This document shows positions 50,528-60,181 of a DNA stretch of 64,000 nucleotides, piece by piece. This stretch comes from Promethearchaeia archaeon (lineage in GTDB: Archaea > Asgardarchaeota > Lokiarchaeia > Sigyniarchaeales > SOKP01). The position numbers were made by a program, and so were the translations under genes. Position 1 is the stretch's first letter, and the number at the start of each line of letters is the position of its first letter. Location: the NCBI GenBank assembly GCA_029856235.1, contig JAHQWP010000221.1, positions 1 to 64,000 of the forward strand, read 5' to 3'. Under the pieces are notes generated by a model, which was not told where the DNA came from, did not search any database, and was given only the letters and a program-made list of their open reading frames with translations.

Positions 50528-52471
50528 GTGTTTAAAATAAATTTAAAAGATTTTAGAAAAAATAAAGCAGCTGTAGTATTTTGTATCTTGGTTGTTGTTA
50601 TTTTATTTTCCGCTATTATGTCCAGCGCGTTTCAAAATAATTTTGGAACCGTCGATGTAAGAATTATCCAATTTAGCGATCAGGATGGTGAAAGACTTGT
50701 TGGAAAACTTTATCGACCGATTGGGGCTACTGCGGATGATCCTGCTCCTGGAATTCTCGGGTTACATGGATATAACAACGACAAAGATGTCCAACGTCCT
50801 GCGGCAATTGAATTGGCTAAAGCGGGATTTGTAGTGTTAACCCTCGACGAATTAGGACACGGAGATTCTTCAGGGGGGTATACCCTCGATGCACCTCCTT
50901 ACAGTTATTTCCTCGCGTACGAATATCTTCTGGATTTACGATTCGTTGATGAGAACAATACGGGTATTTACGGACATTCACTGGGCGAACTTCGAGCTCG
51001 ACAAATAGCCTCAGCCTATCCTCAACATAGAGCTCTTGGTCTTCAAGCGTTCACTCCAAATTTCATTGGTTTTTACTATGGAGATTACGGGGACCCTAAG
51101 TTTCATAACATACTTCATCTTTGGAACTCATGGGAAGAATGGGGTGGGGATGGGAAAACGGTTGCCGAGAACCTTGCCGATAATTTAGCGGCATTGGATG
51201 TAGCATATCACTTGCCTCCTGGAACCATGGCTGTAGACACTAATGTGAATCTCTGGGGTGGACCTGCTGATTTCGTCAACGGTTCAGCGAGGCGAGAATC
51301 TTATGATTTCGCTACTCATCCTCAAATAACCATGAGCCCTAAACACACAGCAGAAATTGTTGCTTGGATGCTTCAAGCACTTCAAGGAATGAGTTATGCA
51401 GATGCTTGGGCTATTGCAGCTAATCAAACATGGTTAGGATCTGAACTTTTTGGGATGCTCGCTTGTTTCGCAACCCTTTTGTCAATCCTTCCTCTTGCAT
51501 ACTTGCTAATGAACACAAGATATTTCAGCGAAGTCCGACAACCAATGCCAGAGAAAATTAACACAACTAAAAAGTCAACTTGGTGGATTACTGCAACTAT
51601 TAATACCACCATAGCTGGAATTACGTACTGGTTTTTCATACCAGGATATGGTCTCTCAGATAATTGGTTATTTGACGTAAAAATTGGGGACTATACCGTT
51701 TTCAATCATGGTATCGCTAATGGATTTGCGCACTGGTTCTTGTTGAACGCAACAATCGGCATTATCTTGTGGAGTGTCTGGTATCTCATGACTAAATGGA
51801 GAAAAGGCAGAGATAGTATTTCGCTTCACGATGTGGGGCTAACCTTCAGTACTAAAGAAGAATTAGCTGGAAAATCCTTAGTAAAGAAAGCCACGACAGC
51901 GTTTAATCCAAGGATAATATCCAAAACAATTATAATAGCGGTAATTCTATTTTGGTGGATGTACGGTGTAGTCTTACTTGCACAAACGTTTTTACAGGTT
52001 GAATTTCGTGGATTCTGGACGATGATGAAGACTTTTAGCGGTTTACAAAGAGCTGTAGATTTCTGGCCATATTTCGGAATAGTCTTCTTTTTTGGTCTAA
52101 TCAATGCTGGAATCTATATGTTTGGACAACTTAGGATGAAAGAATACAGAAATACTTATGTAACTCACGCAGTCTGGTGGTTCAAAATCTGTTATTTGAT
52201 GCTTGGAGGATTAATTGTTGTTATGTTAGTGCAATATGCTCCACAGTGGTTTGGTGGACCCCTAACATCGACAAATATACCTGGATGGGAACTTGCTGAT
52301 ACTAATCGTATGATGATCATTCAACTAATGGGCGCTATTCCTGTCTTTTCTCTAATATTGTTCCTAAGCATAAATCTCTATCGTCAAACGGGGAGAGTTT
52401 ATCTAAGTTCAATCATGTTCGCAGCAATCGTAGTATGGTTCGAGATGACTGCCTTAGTTGCTTATCTTTAG
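50528..52471 (+). CDS. Alpha/beta hydrolase fused to a polytopic membrane domain
   Basis: A 647-residue protein. A hydrophobic helix at about 14-34 is followed by an alpha/beta hydrolase domain (about 45-300) with 'GILGLHGYNNDKD', the nucleophile in 'GIYGHSLGEL' (Ser151) and a candidate catalytic His in 'TMSPKHTAEIV'. From about 307 on there are some seven to eight transmembrane helices. With the first helix as an anchor, the hydrolase domain should lie outside the cell. The substrate is unknown. The GTG of GGTG (50528) may be the start or part of a ribosome site. No neighbours in the same operon. Confidence 0.75.
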   Translation: MFKINLKDFRKNKAAVVFCILVVVILFSAIMSSAFQNNFGTVDVRIIQFSDQDGERLVGKLYRPIGATADDPAPGILGLHGYNNDKDVQRPAAIELAKAGFVVLTLDELGHGDSSGGYTLDAPPYSYFLAYEYLLDLRFVDENNTGIYGHSLGELRARQIASAYPQHRALGLQAFTPNFIGFYYGDYGDPKFHNILHLWNSWEEWGGDGKTVAENLADNLAALDVAYHLPPGTMAVDTNVNLWGGPADFVNGSARRESYDFATHPQITMSPKHTAEIVAWMLQALQGMSYADAWAIAANQTWLGSELFGMLACFATLLSILPLAYLLMNTRYFSEVRQPMPEKINTTKKSTWWITATINTTIAGITYWFFIPGYGLSDNWLFDVKIGDYTVFNHGIANGFAHWFLLNATIGIILWSVWYLMTKWRKGRDSISLHDVGLTFSTKEELAGKSLVKKATTAFNPRIISKTIIIAVILFWWMYGVVLLAQTFLQVEFRGFWTMMKTFSGLQRAVDFWPYFGIVFFFGLINAGIYMFGQLRMKEYRNTYVTHAVWWFKICYLMLGGLIVVMLVQYAPQWFGGPLTSTNIPGWELADTNRMMIIQLMGAIPVFSLILFLSINLYRQTGRVYLSSIMFAAIVVWFEMTALVAYL

Positions 52472-52684
52472 ACATTGGTCGAAAATAAAATATTAATTAT
52501 TTATTTTTTTTTTAAATTCTTTACTTTAAAAAAGTATTAATTACCCATTTTACTCCATTAAGATGTTGGGCTTTATTTATTAAACATTAGCAGAATTTCT
52601 AAATCAAAATTTACGTTGAAAAAAATTATAAAGGAGTAAATCCAACTCTATATATATTCAATTTAAGGTATTTGAGTGTAAAGT

Positions 52685-53512
52685 ATGAAGATAGAAGATT
52701 TTCAAGATATAATTTATAATAAGGAAGAAAATGGTATATGTACAATCACATTTAATAGACCAGAAAGAAGAAACGCACTATCGCAAGTCACCTTTTTAGA
52801 AATACAAACAGTTTTAGATGATATGGAAAAGGATAAAAATACTCGTGTTTTAATCATGACTGGCTCTCCGGAGGGTAGAGCTTTTTCCTCGGGAGGGTAT
52901 TTTAACATGAAAATGATGACACAAATTCCTGAAGAAATATTAAAGGAAATTGATTTGATGGATATCGCTCAAAAAAAAACTTGTATGAAATTTTGGAACT
53001 TTAAAAAGCCTGTGATTGCAGCTATAAATGGGTTGGCTTTAGGGGCAGGCTTTACAATGCCCCTGGTGGGTGCTGATTTAATCTATATGGCTGATGATCC
53101 TGAAACTTATATAGGATTAATATTTGTTAAACGCGCAATTATACCTGAGTTTAGCCTTTCTTTCTTACTTCCATTTTACGTTGGATTCCAGAAAGCAAAG
53201 GAGATATTATATTTTGGAGATAAAATCTATGCTAAAGAAGCTGAAAAATTAGGTTTGATTAATAAAGCAGTACGAACTGAAGATTTAATGGGCATTGCAA
53301 GAGAAAAAGCAGAAAGTCTGATCCCGCCAAAAGGACCAAGTGCTGCTATAAAGCTAATGAAAAAAACTATGCACGATTACTTTAGAGACATATTATCTAG
53401 CACTTTAGATAAAGAAAATGAAGCTATTCAAGCGGCATTAAAAACTCGCGATTTCAGGGAATCTACCAAGTCGTTAAGTGAAAAAAGAGATCCAATTTTT
53501 AAAGGAAAATGA
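52685..53512 (+). CDS. Enoyl-CoA hydratase/isomerase family protein
   Basis: A 275-residue crotonase-fold protein with 'TFNRPERRNALSQ' near residue 22, 'GRAFSSGGYFNMKMM' (first oxyanion loop) and 'AINGLALGAGFTMPLVGADLI' region (second loop). In enoyl-CoA hydratase the two catalytic glutamates lie in and after the second loop. Here 'IPEFSLSFLLPFYVG' supplies one Glu at the distal position. It could be a hydratase or a delta-isomerase. It starts 43 bases before the DUF1846 gene and on the same strand, possibly co-transcribed. Confidence 0.85.
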   Translation: MKIEDFQDIIYNKEENGICTITFNRPERRNALSQVTFLEIQTVLDDMEKDKNTRVLIMTGSPEGRAFSSGGYFNMKMMTQIPEEILKEIDLMDIAQKKTCMKFWNFKKPVIAAINGLALGAGFTMPLVGADLIYMADDPETYIGLIFVKRAIIPEFSLSFLLPFYVGFQKAKEILYFGDKIYAKEAEKLGLINKAVRTEDLMGIAREKAESLIPPKGPSAAIKLMKKTMHDYFRDILSSTLDKENEAIQAALKTRDFRESTKSLSEKRDPIFKGK

Positions 53513-53555
53513 ATGAATTTTATATAATAGCAAATTAAGGATAATTCTACATATT

Positions 53556-55076
53556 ATGTTGAAACAGAATATTGGATTTGATAACGAAAAATATCTCAGA
53601 GAACAATCTAAAAGCATCCTAGATCGAGCAGATCAATTTGGGAATAAATTATATCTTGAATTTGGCGGAAAACTTGTATATGATTATCATGCTTCACGAG
53701 TTCTTCCGGGATTTGATCCAAAAGTAAAAATGAACCTTTTAAAGGTGCTCAAAGATAAAATTGAGGTTATCGTTTGCATATACTCCGGAGATATAGAAAG
53801 AAGGAAAATTAGGGCAGACTTTGGAATAACTTATGACATTAATGCATTGAAATTAATCGATGATCTTCGAGATGGAGAAATCGATGTAAGCGGAGTGGTT
53901 GTCACGCGCTACAACGGACAACAAGTAGTAAAACAATTTATGAATAAGCTAGAGCGTCGTAACATTAAAGTTTATACCCATGGTTTAATTAAGGGATATC
54001 CGACTAATATTGATTTAATTATAAGTGAAGAAGGGTACGGTGCAAATCCTTACATCGAAACTTCAAAACCTATCATAATTGTTACTGCCCCCGGTCCTGG
54101 TAGCGGAAAACTGGCAACATGTCTCTCGCAAATTTATCACGAGCATATAAAGGGAATCGATGCGGGTTATGCCAAATTTGAGACCTTTCCAATTTGGAAT
54201 TTGCCATTGAAACATCCCGTAAATATGGCGTACGAATCTGCCACTGCTGATCTTGGCGATTTCAATCAAGTAGATCCTTTTCATCTTGAAGCCTATAATA
54301 TAACGGCAGTTAGCTATAACAGAGATGTAGAGATTTTTCCAGTGGTTAAGAAAATAATGCAAAGAATTATGGATAGTCGATTAGTCTATAAATCACCTAC
54401 AGATATGGGTGTAAATAAAGCAGGTTTTGCTATAATCCATGATGATCTGGTGCAACAAGCCTCAAAACAGGAACTTATCAGAAGATATTTGCGTTATAGT
54501 TGTGAATATGCGATGGGAGGTTCAAGTAAGAAGACTGTTCAAAGAGCGGAATTGTTGATGAAAGAATTGAATCTCAATGTACTTGATCGGAAAGTAGTAA
54601 ATGAGGCTCGAAAGGCTTCTAAAGCTGCCGAAAAAAAAGGGAAAGGAAACGAAGGTGTATTTGCTGGAGCTGCATTACAATTGGCTAATGGAAAGATTAT
54701 AACTGGTAGTAATTCACCGTTGATGCATGCAGCTTCAAGTTTAATCTTAAATACAATTAAAGAATTGGCAGGTATTCCTGATAATATACACCTTTTATCT
54801 CCTAATATTTTAGAGTCTATTAGTTATCTAAAATCGGAAATTTTCAATAATAAACGACTAAGTCTCAATCTTGAAGAAACTCTAATAGCTTTAAGCATCA
54901 GTGCTGATTTCAACCATTCTGCTAAGGTAGCTATAGAAAAGCTTAAGGAGTTAAGTGGATGTGAAATGCACTCAACTCATATACCCACTCCGGGAGATGA
55001 AGCTGGTTTGAGACGATTAGGTCTTAATATAACCTCGGATCCAAACTTTTCTTCGAAAAGTCTATTTATAACATAA
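53556..55076 (+). CDS. DUF1846 family protein
   Basis: A 506-residue cytoplasmic protein of the DUF1846 (UPF0371) family, whose structures show a nucleotide-binding-like fold but whose reaction is not established. Hallmarks are 'FDNEKYLREQSKSILDRA' at the N-terminus, 'GLIKGYPTNIDLIISEEGYG', 'TAPGPGSGKLATCLSQIYHE' (P-loop-like), and 'KFETFPIWNLPLKHPVN'. Length is normal for the family. CTP synthase follows 123 bases downstream. The combination of P-loop-like motif and metabolic neighbours does not decide a function. Confidence 0.88.
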   Translation: MLKQNIGFDNEKYLREQSKSILDRADQFGNKLYLEFGGKLVYDYHASRVLPGFDPKVKMNLLKVLKDKIEVIVCIYSGDIERRKIRADFGITYDINALKLIDDLRDGEIDVSGVVVTRYNGQQVVKQFMNKLERRNIKVYTHGLIKGYPTNIDLIISEEGYGANPYIETSKPIIIVTAPGPGSGKLATCLSQIYHEHIKGIDAGYAKFETFPIWNLPLKHPVNMAYESATADLGDFNQVDPFHLEAYNITAVSYNRDVEIFPVVKKIMQRIMDSRLVYKSPTDMGVNKAGFAIIHDDLVQQASKQELIRRYLRYSCEYAMGGSSKKTVQRAELLMKELNLNVLDRKVVNEARKASKAAEKKGKGNEGVFAGAALQLANGKIITGSNSPLMHAASSLILNTIKELAGIPDNIHLLSPNILESISYLKSEIFNNKRLSLNLEETLIALSISADFNHSAKVAIEKLKELSGCEMHSTHIPTPGDEAGLRRLGLNITSDPNFSSKSLFIT

Positions 55077-55199
55077 CAATTATTCGTCCATAATTGGTTT
55101 TAGGATTAACTCGAAATTCTTATTAAATGTGATTGATATTTAATATTTTTATAGAAAAATTTAATAATTTTTAACATAATCAGAGAAGTGTAGATTAAA

Positions 55200-56900
55200 T
55201 TGACAGATTCAACTAATGGTAATACACGATTTATATTCGTTACGGGAGGTGTGATGTCTGCTGTAGGAAAAGGCGTAGCTACAGCAAGTTTGGGAAAAAT
55301 ACTCCAATTCCGAGGTTTCAACATTTCTGTCGTTAAAATTGATCCATACCTCAATGTCGATCCCGGAACCCTTAATCCAATAGAACACGGAGAATGCTTT
55401 ATAACCGAAGATGTATGGAACTTTACGCCTGTTCATGACTCAGACGAAAGATCGTACAGAATTTCTGAAATTGATCAAGATTTTGGAACATATTCAAGAT
55501 TCCTTGGAATTGAGATGCATCCTTCCCATAATATAACTTCTGGTCAAATATATCTTTCTACAATTTTAAGCGAAAGAAAGGGGAAATTTCTAGGGAAAAC
55601 GGTACAAATAATTCCTCATGTAACTAATATAATAAAAGAAAGGTTAATGGAAATATCCAAAAAAGAAAATTTAGATGTGCTTTTAATCGAATGTGGCGGA
55701 ACTGTAGGAGACTTAGAATCTAGTATTTTCCTAGAAGCTTTTCGTCAAATAAAACTAGAATTCCCTAATCGAACAGCTCTGGTTCATGTTACACTTGTCC
55801 CCTATTCCCGTGCAGTTGGCCAACAAAAGTCCAAACCAACTCAACATTCTGTTAAAACGCTTCAAAGTATGGGATTACAGCCCGATATAATAATAGGAAG
55901 AAGTGAAAAACCTCTCACAGACGATATTAGATCTAAAATATCACTTTATTCCAATATTCCAGAAGCTGCAGTAATTTCTAATCCCGATTTAGACATAGTT
56001 TATGAACTCCCTATCCTATTTGAAGAGCAAGGATTAGGAGATTTTCTCTGTGAACTAATAGATTTAAAAGCTAAACTGGTATCTTATAGCGAAGTTAATA
56101 ATTATTCAGAGTGGCTAAAAATGGTTGAGATGTATAAGAAAGCTAATAAAATCGTAAAAATTGCCATGCCCGGAAAGTATTTCAACATCTCCGATTCATA
56201 TATCTCTATAAATGACGCTTTAGAGCACGCAGCAGCTCATCAAGGCTATAAAACGGAATTAAAAATGATTAACATAACGGAAGAAACTGACATTTCAGAA
56301 GAATTAAAAGATTGTGATGGTATATTATTAACTCCGGGATTTGGGAAGCGAGCAGTGGAAGGAATGATAAAGTCTGCTGAATACGCAATGGAAAATAAAC
56401 TTCCTTTCCTTGGGATCTGCTTTGGAGCGCAATTATTTTTTGCAGCCTTCTGTAGAAAGTATTTGGGAATGAAAGATGCAAACTCTTCAGAAATTAACCC
56501 AGATACGCCTTTCCCAGTAGTAGATCTCTTAAAAAGTCAAAAAGATGTTACTGAAAAAGGTGGAACGATGCGTTTAGGTGCTCAAAAAATAATATTAAAA
56601 GAAAACACCAAACTTTACGAAGCTTATAAGCAAAAAGAAATTTTCGAGAGATTTAGACACAGGTATCATATTCAAGAAAGATTTATAGACGAAAAAGCAA
56701 AAAAATATGGATTAATCATTTCAAGCAGAGATGAAACTGGCGAAATAATTAATAGTATCGAGTTAGACAGAGAAGATCATTGGATGATAGGAACGCAATT
56801 TCATCCGGAATTCAAATCTAGACCCTATGCGCCTTCAAAGGTTTATTACGATTTTATAAACGAATGTGTTAGATATAAGAATAAAAGAAATGGAATTTAG
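55200..56900 (+). CDS. pyrG: CTP synthase with insertion in the synthetase domain
   Basis: A 566-residue glutamine-dependent CTP synthase: UTP + ATP + Gln to CTP. The synthetase domain begins 'FIFVTGGVMSAVGKGVATAS' and has 'KIDPYLNVDPGT' and 'ECGGTVGDLES'. The glutaminase domain has the nucleophile in 'LGICFGAQLFFA' and the His in 'QFHPEFKSRPY'. At the Mg-binding region, usually TDDGxExDLDxGxYxRF, this protein reads 'ITEDVWNFTPVHDSDE' then 'EIDQDFGTYSRF', an extra stretch of about 16 residues. TTG start behind AGAAGTGT. Its stop overlaps the stop of the opposite-strand cupin gene by 4 bases. Confidence 0.93.
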   Translation: MTDSTNGNTRFIFVTGGVMSAVGKGVATASLGKILQFRGFNISVVKIDPYLNVDPGTLNPIEHGECFITEDVWNFTPVHDSDERSYRISEIDQDFGTYSRFLGIEMHPSHNITSGQIYLSTILSERKGKFLGKTVQIIPHVTNIIKERLMEISKKENLDVLLIECGGTVGDLESSIFLEAFRQIKLEFPNRTALVHVTLVPYSRAVGQQKSKPTQHSVKTLQSMGLQPDIIIGRSEKPLTDDIRSKISLYSNIPEAAVISNPDLDIVYELPILFEEQGLGDFLCELIDLKAKLVSYSEVNNYSEWLKMVEMYKKANKIVKIAMPGKYFNISDSYISINDALEHAAAHQGYKTELKMINITEETDISEELKDCDGILLTPGFGKRAVEGMIKSAEYAMENKLPFLGICFGAQLFFAAFCRKYLGMKDANSSEINPDTPFPVVDLLKSQKDVTEKGGTMRLGAQKIILKENTKLYEAYKQKEIFERFRHRYHIQERFIDEKAKKYGLIISSRDETGEIINSIELDREDHWMIGTQFHPEFKSRPYAPSKVYYDFINECVRYKNKRNGI

Positions 56901-57103
56901 TCTCGAATAGCTAAAACAGTCAAATCTTCCAAGCTTTTCATGCCTCTTGATTCCGTTTTGTTATAAGTTATATATTCATTCACACCTAATTCTACTTGTC
57001 CAGAATCTGTAGGAAATACATCCCTTCCTTTTAAAACTAAGAAGACTACGGGATGTGATCCGTGATGAGGTTCGATTTCTAAACCTTCTTTTAAAGATAT
57101 CAC
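56897..57103 (-). CDS. Short cupin-like protein coupled to 4-hydroxybutyryl-CoA dehydratase
   Basis: A 68-residue cupin-like domain. 'LEIEPHHGSHPVVFLVLKG' resembles cupin motif 1 and 'MKSLEDLTVLAIRD' the closing strands, but it is about one beta-sandwich turn shorter than standard cupins. The GTG start overlaps the TGA stop of the dehydratase gene (GTGA), so it is translated by coupling. It could be a dimeric cupin, a metal-binding accessory protein, or a remnant. The other end overlaps pyrG by 4 bases. Confidence 0.6.
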   Translation of the reverse strand: MISLKEGLEIEPHHGSHPVVFLVLKGRDVFPTDSGQVELGVNEYITYNKTESRGMKSLEDLTVLAIRD

Positions 57104-58548
57104 GAATCAATTTCAAGAATTTTTTTTACAAGTTTCTTCTTCTCGTCTAGGTTTGCTTGTCGAGAGATCATAATTCTTTGAGCTTGAGGAGATCCAGCAC
57201 CATGCATAGATTCCGTTCTATAGCTTACAGAAGCAACTCCCATAGTTAGATTTTCAATAAATCGAAGCACTTTATATCTATCTTCAGCACAAATTCCTTC
57301 ACATGTTGTCAAATATTTCTCGATAAAAGCTCCAATTTCCTTCGATTTGAGATCTGCTTCAGAGGGCATGGTACATATCATTCCTCCAGCAATATCTTCA
57401 GCTAATCTCCCAATCTCGTATGGAAAGCGCGTAACATTCTGTTTACATACATTTGCTAATAACATGTCCATTTCGTAATTTCCTGATTCTCTTTGAAAAC
57501 CTAGCGAGCTACATGCTATACCACAGCTATAGAGCGTTTCGTTGAGATGAATCATTTCAACTAGCTTATCTTTTATATGAGATGCTTTTTCTGTTCCATT
57601 GTATTCAGAGATTAGGGCTGTCGCACCAATTAGCACATCTCCTACTCCAACTTTACATCCTCCATAGGATTGTCTATGAAAACCAGCAAAACGATTGACT
57701 AATTCCCCTGAAAACTCAATTTCACCGTTCATGAAAATATTCTCATTTGGGACAAAGACATTGTCAAAAACCACGAAAATTTCTTGACCCCCAAATTTAA
57801 AATTACCAATATCTAACTCACCGGGTTCTAGTTTTCTTGTATCGCAAGATTGTCTACCGTATATCATAGTTATCCCTTTCTCGTTAGTATCAATTCCAAA
57901 GCTTACTGCGTATTCTTCTTCTCCGGGTCTCAAATTTAGAGTAGGCATAATAATCGCTCGGTGGGAATTTAAAAATCCTGTTTGATGTACTTTAGCCCCT
58001 CGAACGATTATTCCATCATCAGAAGTCTCAACTACATGTAAGTATGCATCGGGATCTGGTTGATCCTTTGGTCTTTTACTTCTATCTCCTTTCGTGTCTG
58101 TCATAGCGCCATCAACCATGAGATCCTCCCTTTGAACTTCTATCCAGTACTTTTTAAATCGTGCATGGTAATCCGTGTTATACTTTTTATCCATTTCATA
58201 GGTTACGCTATATAAGGAATTTGCTGTGTCAAATCCCACACACCTTTGGAAGCAACAGGCCGTATGTTGCCCTAGTAATCGCTGCATTTTAACTTTCTTT
58301 ATTAAATCTTCAGTCGATTGGTGGATATGGGTAAATCGATTTATTATTTCACCAGTTAGATGAGAAGTTGTTGTCATCAAATCTTTATACTCGTCTATTT
58401 GGGCTAATTCATAGATTTTCATGACGGTATTTATCGAAGGTTTGATGATTGGATGATTCCAAAATTCTTTAACCTTTTCACCAAACATGTACAGATTAAC
58501 TGGTCGTTGGATGCTCTTTAAATACTCTTGCGGTGTTTTTAAGGTCAT
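57100..58548 (-). CDS. abfD: 4-hydroxybutyryl-CoA dehydratase/vinylacetyl-CoA isomerase
   Basis: A 482-residue member of the 4-hydroxyphenylacetate 3-hydroxylase family. The ligands of the [4Fe-4S] cluster in the clostridial dehydratase (two Cys spaced CxxxC, then His and Cys seven residues apart) are matched by 'CFQRC' near residue 100 and 'HRQSYGGC' near 293-300. That supports the radical dehydration of 4-hydroxybutyryl-CoA to crotonyl-CoA rather than a flavin monooxygenase. 'KVHQTGFLNSH' and 'RTESMHGAGSPQAQ' are further family motifs. The ATG at 58548 is preferred to the TTG at 58557. The cupin gene follows with GTGA overlap. Crotonyl-CoA would feed the crotonases and dehydrogenases nearby. 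Confidence 0.87.
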   Translation of the reverse strand: MTLKTPQEYLKSIQRPVNLYMFGEKVKEFWNHPIIKPSINTVMKIYELAQIDEYKDLMTTTSHLTGEIINRFTHIHQSTEDLIKKVKMQRLLGQHTACCFQRCVGFDTANSLYSVTYEMDKKYNTDYHARFKKYWIEVQREDLMVDGAMTDTKGDRSKRPKDQPDPDAYLHVVETSDDGIIVRGAKVHQTGFLNSHRAIIMPTLNLRPGEEEYAVSFGIDTNEKGITMIYGRQSCDTRKLEPGELDIGNFKFGGQEIFVVFDNVFVPNENIFMNGEIEFSGELVNRFAGFHRQSYGGCKVGVGDVLIGATALISEYNGTEKASHIKDKLVEMIHLNETLYSCGIACSSLGFQRESGNYEMDMLLANVCKQNVTRFPYEIGRLAEDIAGGMICTMPSEADLKSKEIGAFIEKYLTTCEGICAEDRYKVLRFIENLTMGVASVSYRTESMHGAGSPQAQRIMISRQANLDEKKKLVKKILEIDS

Positions 58549-58686
58549 TTTATTCAATTTTTCTCTTGTTATTATAATTAGTTAATTTTACTTAATTATT
58601 AAAAATGATTCTAATATTTGTTAATTCTTTTATCAACCGAGTGAAATTGGTATAGATTAAACTTAAAATGGATTCTTTTTAAGGAC

Positions 58687-59346
58687 TCAATTAGTTTTTT
58701 TTCCTACTGGGCAAGATTCAATGCATTTATTACACCAAATCACAGTTTTTTCTGAAATATATTTCAAATTTGCTAAACAATAATTGTGGCATAAATCTTT
58801 ATTATACTTTCCTCCTTCTAAAGCCCCCGCAGGGCAAGATTCAACACAAAGGTTACAATTTCTGCAATATTCACTCTCATGAATAGGGGTGCCATAAGAT
58901 AGTTCTGCATTCGTTACCAATGACCTTAACCTTACTTGAGATCCATAAGTTTTTGTGATAAGGAGATTATTTTTTCCAATAGGCCCTATTCCAGCTAGCG
59001 CAGCAGCATCTTTTAAAAAAAGACCTGGCTCATAAGTTATAATTTTTAATTTGAACCCTTTTTTGGTTAAAAAATTCTTTATTCGATGGCATTGATTTAG
59101 TAATATTAAATCAGCAAAATGATAGCTTGTTCCTTTATTTTCGTCTCTATTCCAAGCATCTAAGCTAATATCATATAAATGAAACCCAATTACAATAACA
59201 GTTTTAGAATTGCTAAGAAAAGAATTAGGTCTATGTTTTTTACTAAAATTATCGAATTTAGTCGCATCAGAAAATCCAACAATATCTACAGCTATTTTCC
59301 TGCAATATCCAATAAGTTCTTCTGTTAGATTATTAATCAGTTCCAT
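58687..59346 (-). CDS. QueG-like short iron-sulfur protein
   Basis: A 219-residue protein resembling the cobalamin-dependent epoxyqueuosine reductase (QueG) superfamily. 'KDAAALAGIGPIGKNNLLIT' is the core signature, followed by two [4Fe-4S] motifs 'CRNCNLCVESCP' and 'CHNYC' plus 'CNKCIESCPVG'. Full-length QueG is about 350-380 residues and includes a C-terminal HEAT-like region, which is absent here. It may act on another substrate, as shorter homologs often do. The ATG at 59346 (codon 5 of the track) is taken as start. It lies 19 or more bases after the crotonase on the same strand, so co-transcription is likely. Confidence 0.72.
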   Translation of the reverse strand: MELINNLTEELIGYCRKIAVDIVGFSDATKFDNFSKKHRPNSFLSNSKTVIVIGFHLYDISLDAWNRDENKGTSYHFADLILLNQCHRIKNFLTKKGFKLKIITYEPGLFLKDAAALAGIGPIGKNNLLITKTYGSQVRLRSLVTNAELSYGTPIHESEYCRNCNLCVESCPAGALEGGKYNKDLCHNYCLANLKYISEKTVIWCNKCIESCPVGKKTN

Positions 59347-59377
59347 CGTTCTGAGCAACTATTTCTCTAGTTTCAAC

Positions 59378-60169
59378 TCACTTACCAATAAACTCTGGTT
59401 CTTTTTTATCGTTAATAGCAAACACGCCAATCTTGAAATCTTGTGTTTCTGCTGATTTAATCTGCATCTGTCGTTCGTTTTCAAGGTGATCTACCAATGA
59501 TCCGCTTAAAGCGTCAAAAAATAATTTTTTCGTACGCGCATATGTTAGCGTTGGTCCACTGGCAAGTTTTGATGCCATCTCATTGGCTCGTTCTAGTAAT
59601 CGTTCCGGATCAACGACTTCATTTACAAGGCCTAGTTTAAACATATCTTCTGCAGTATACGTTTCACCAAAAAACGCCATCTCAGTTGCTTGTTGCCACG
59701 TTAACTGACGGCTAAGCAGTATAGTTCCGGCAAATCCTGGAATTAACGCAAGTTTACTAAACGATTGTCTAAATTTTGCTTTACTTGATGCCACGATTAA
59801 ATCGCAAGAGAGCGCAAGGTTCATTCCCGCTCCTATGGCCCACCCATTTACCGCCGCTACTATGGGTTTTGGATATTGGCGTAATATAAGTGCAATCTTA
59901 TATAAATTTTTTAATAAATCGTCCATAACCTCGCCTGGTTTCCCCATTTCTATGCTTTCTTTGAAAGCTTTTATATCTCCACCTGCAGAGAAAGCCTTTC
60001 CAGCTCCAGTAATCATCAAGCATCTTACAACTTCATTGTTCCGAAGCTGCTCTAAAATGTCAAGCAATTCTTTAGCCATTTCTTGATTTAAAGGGTTGTA
60101 ATTATCTTCATCATTGAGAACAATTTTTGCAACTTTGTCGTCAATATGCAATTTTATTTTAGCATCCAT
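59378..60169 (-). CDS. Enoyl-CoA hydratase/isomerase family protein
   Basis: A 263-residue crotonase-fold enzyme. Oxyanion segments are 'GAGKAFSAGGDIKAF' (about 55-69) and 'AAVNGWAIGAGMNLALSCDLI' region (about 103-123), followed by 'QSFSKLALIPGFAGTILLSR'. One distal residue expected as catalytic Glu is replaced in the 'ALIPGFAGT' loop, so isomerase or another crotonase activity is possible. TAAAGGGGAA precedes its ATG. It follows the acyl-CoA dehydrogenase gene after 12 bases, giving a dehydrogenase-hydratase operon. Confidence 0.87.
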   Translation of the reverse strand: MDAKIKLHIDDKVAKIVLNDEDNYNPLNQEMAKELLDILEQLRNNEVVRCLMITGAGKAFSAGGDIKAFKESIEMGKPGEVMDDLLKNLYKIALILRQYPKPIVAAVNGWAIGAGMNLALSCDLIVASSKAKFRQSFSKLALIPGFAGTILLSRQLTWQQATEMAFFGETYTAEDMFKLGLVNEVVDPERLLERANEMASKLASGPTLTYARTKKLFFDALSGSLVDHLENERQMQIKSAETQDFKIGVFAINDKKEPEFIGK

Positions 60170-60181
60170 TTAATTTCCCCT

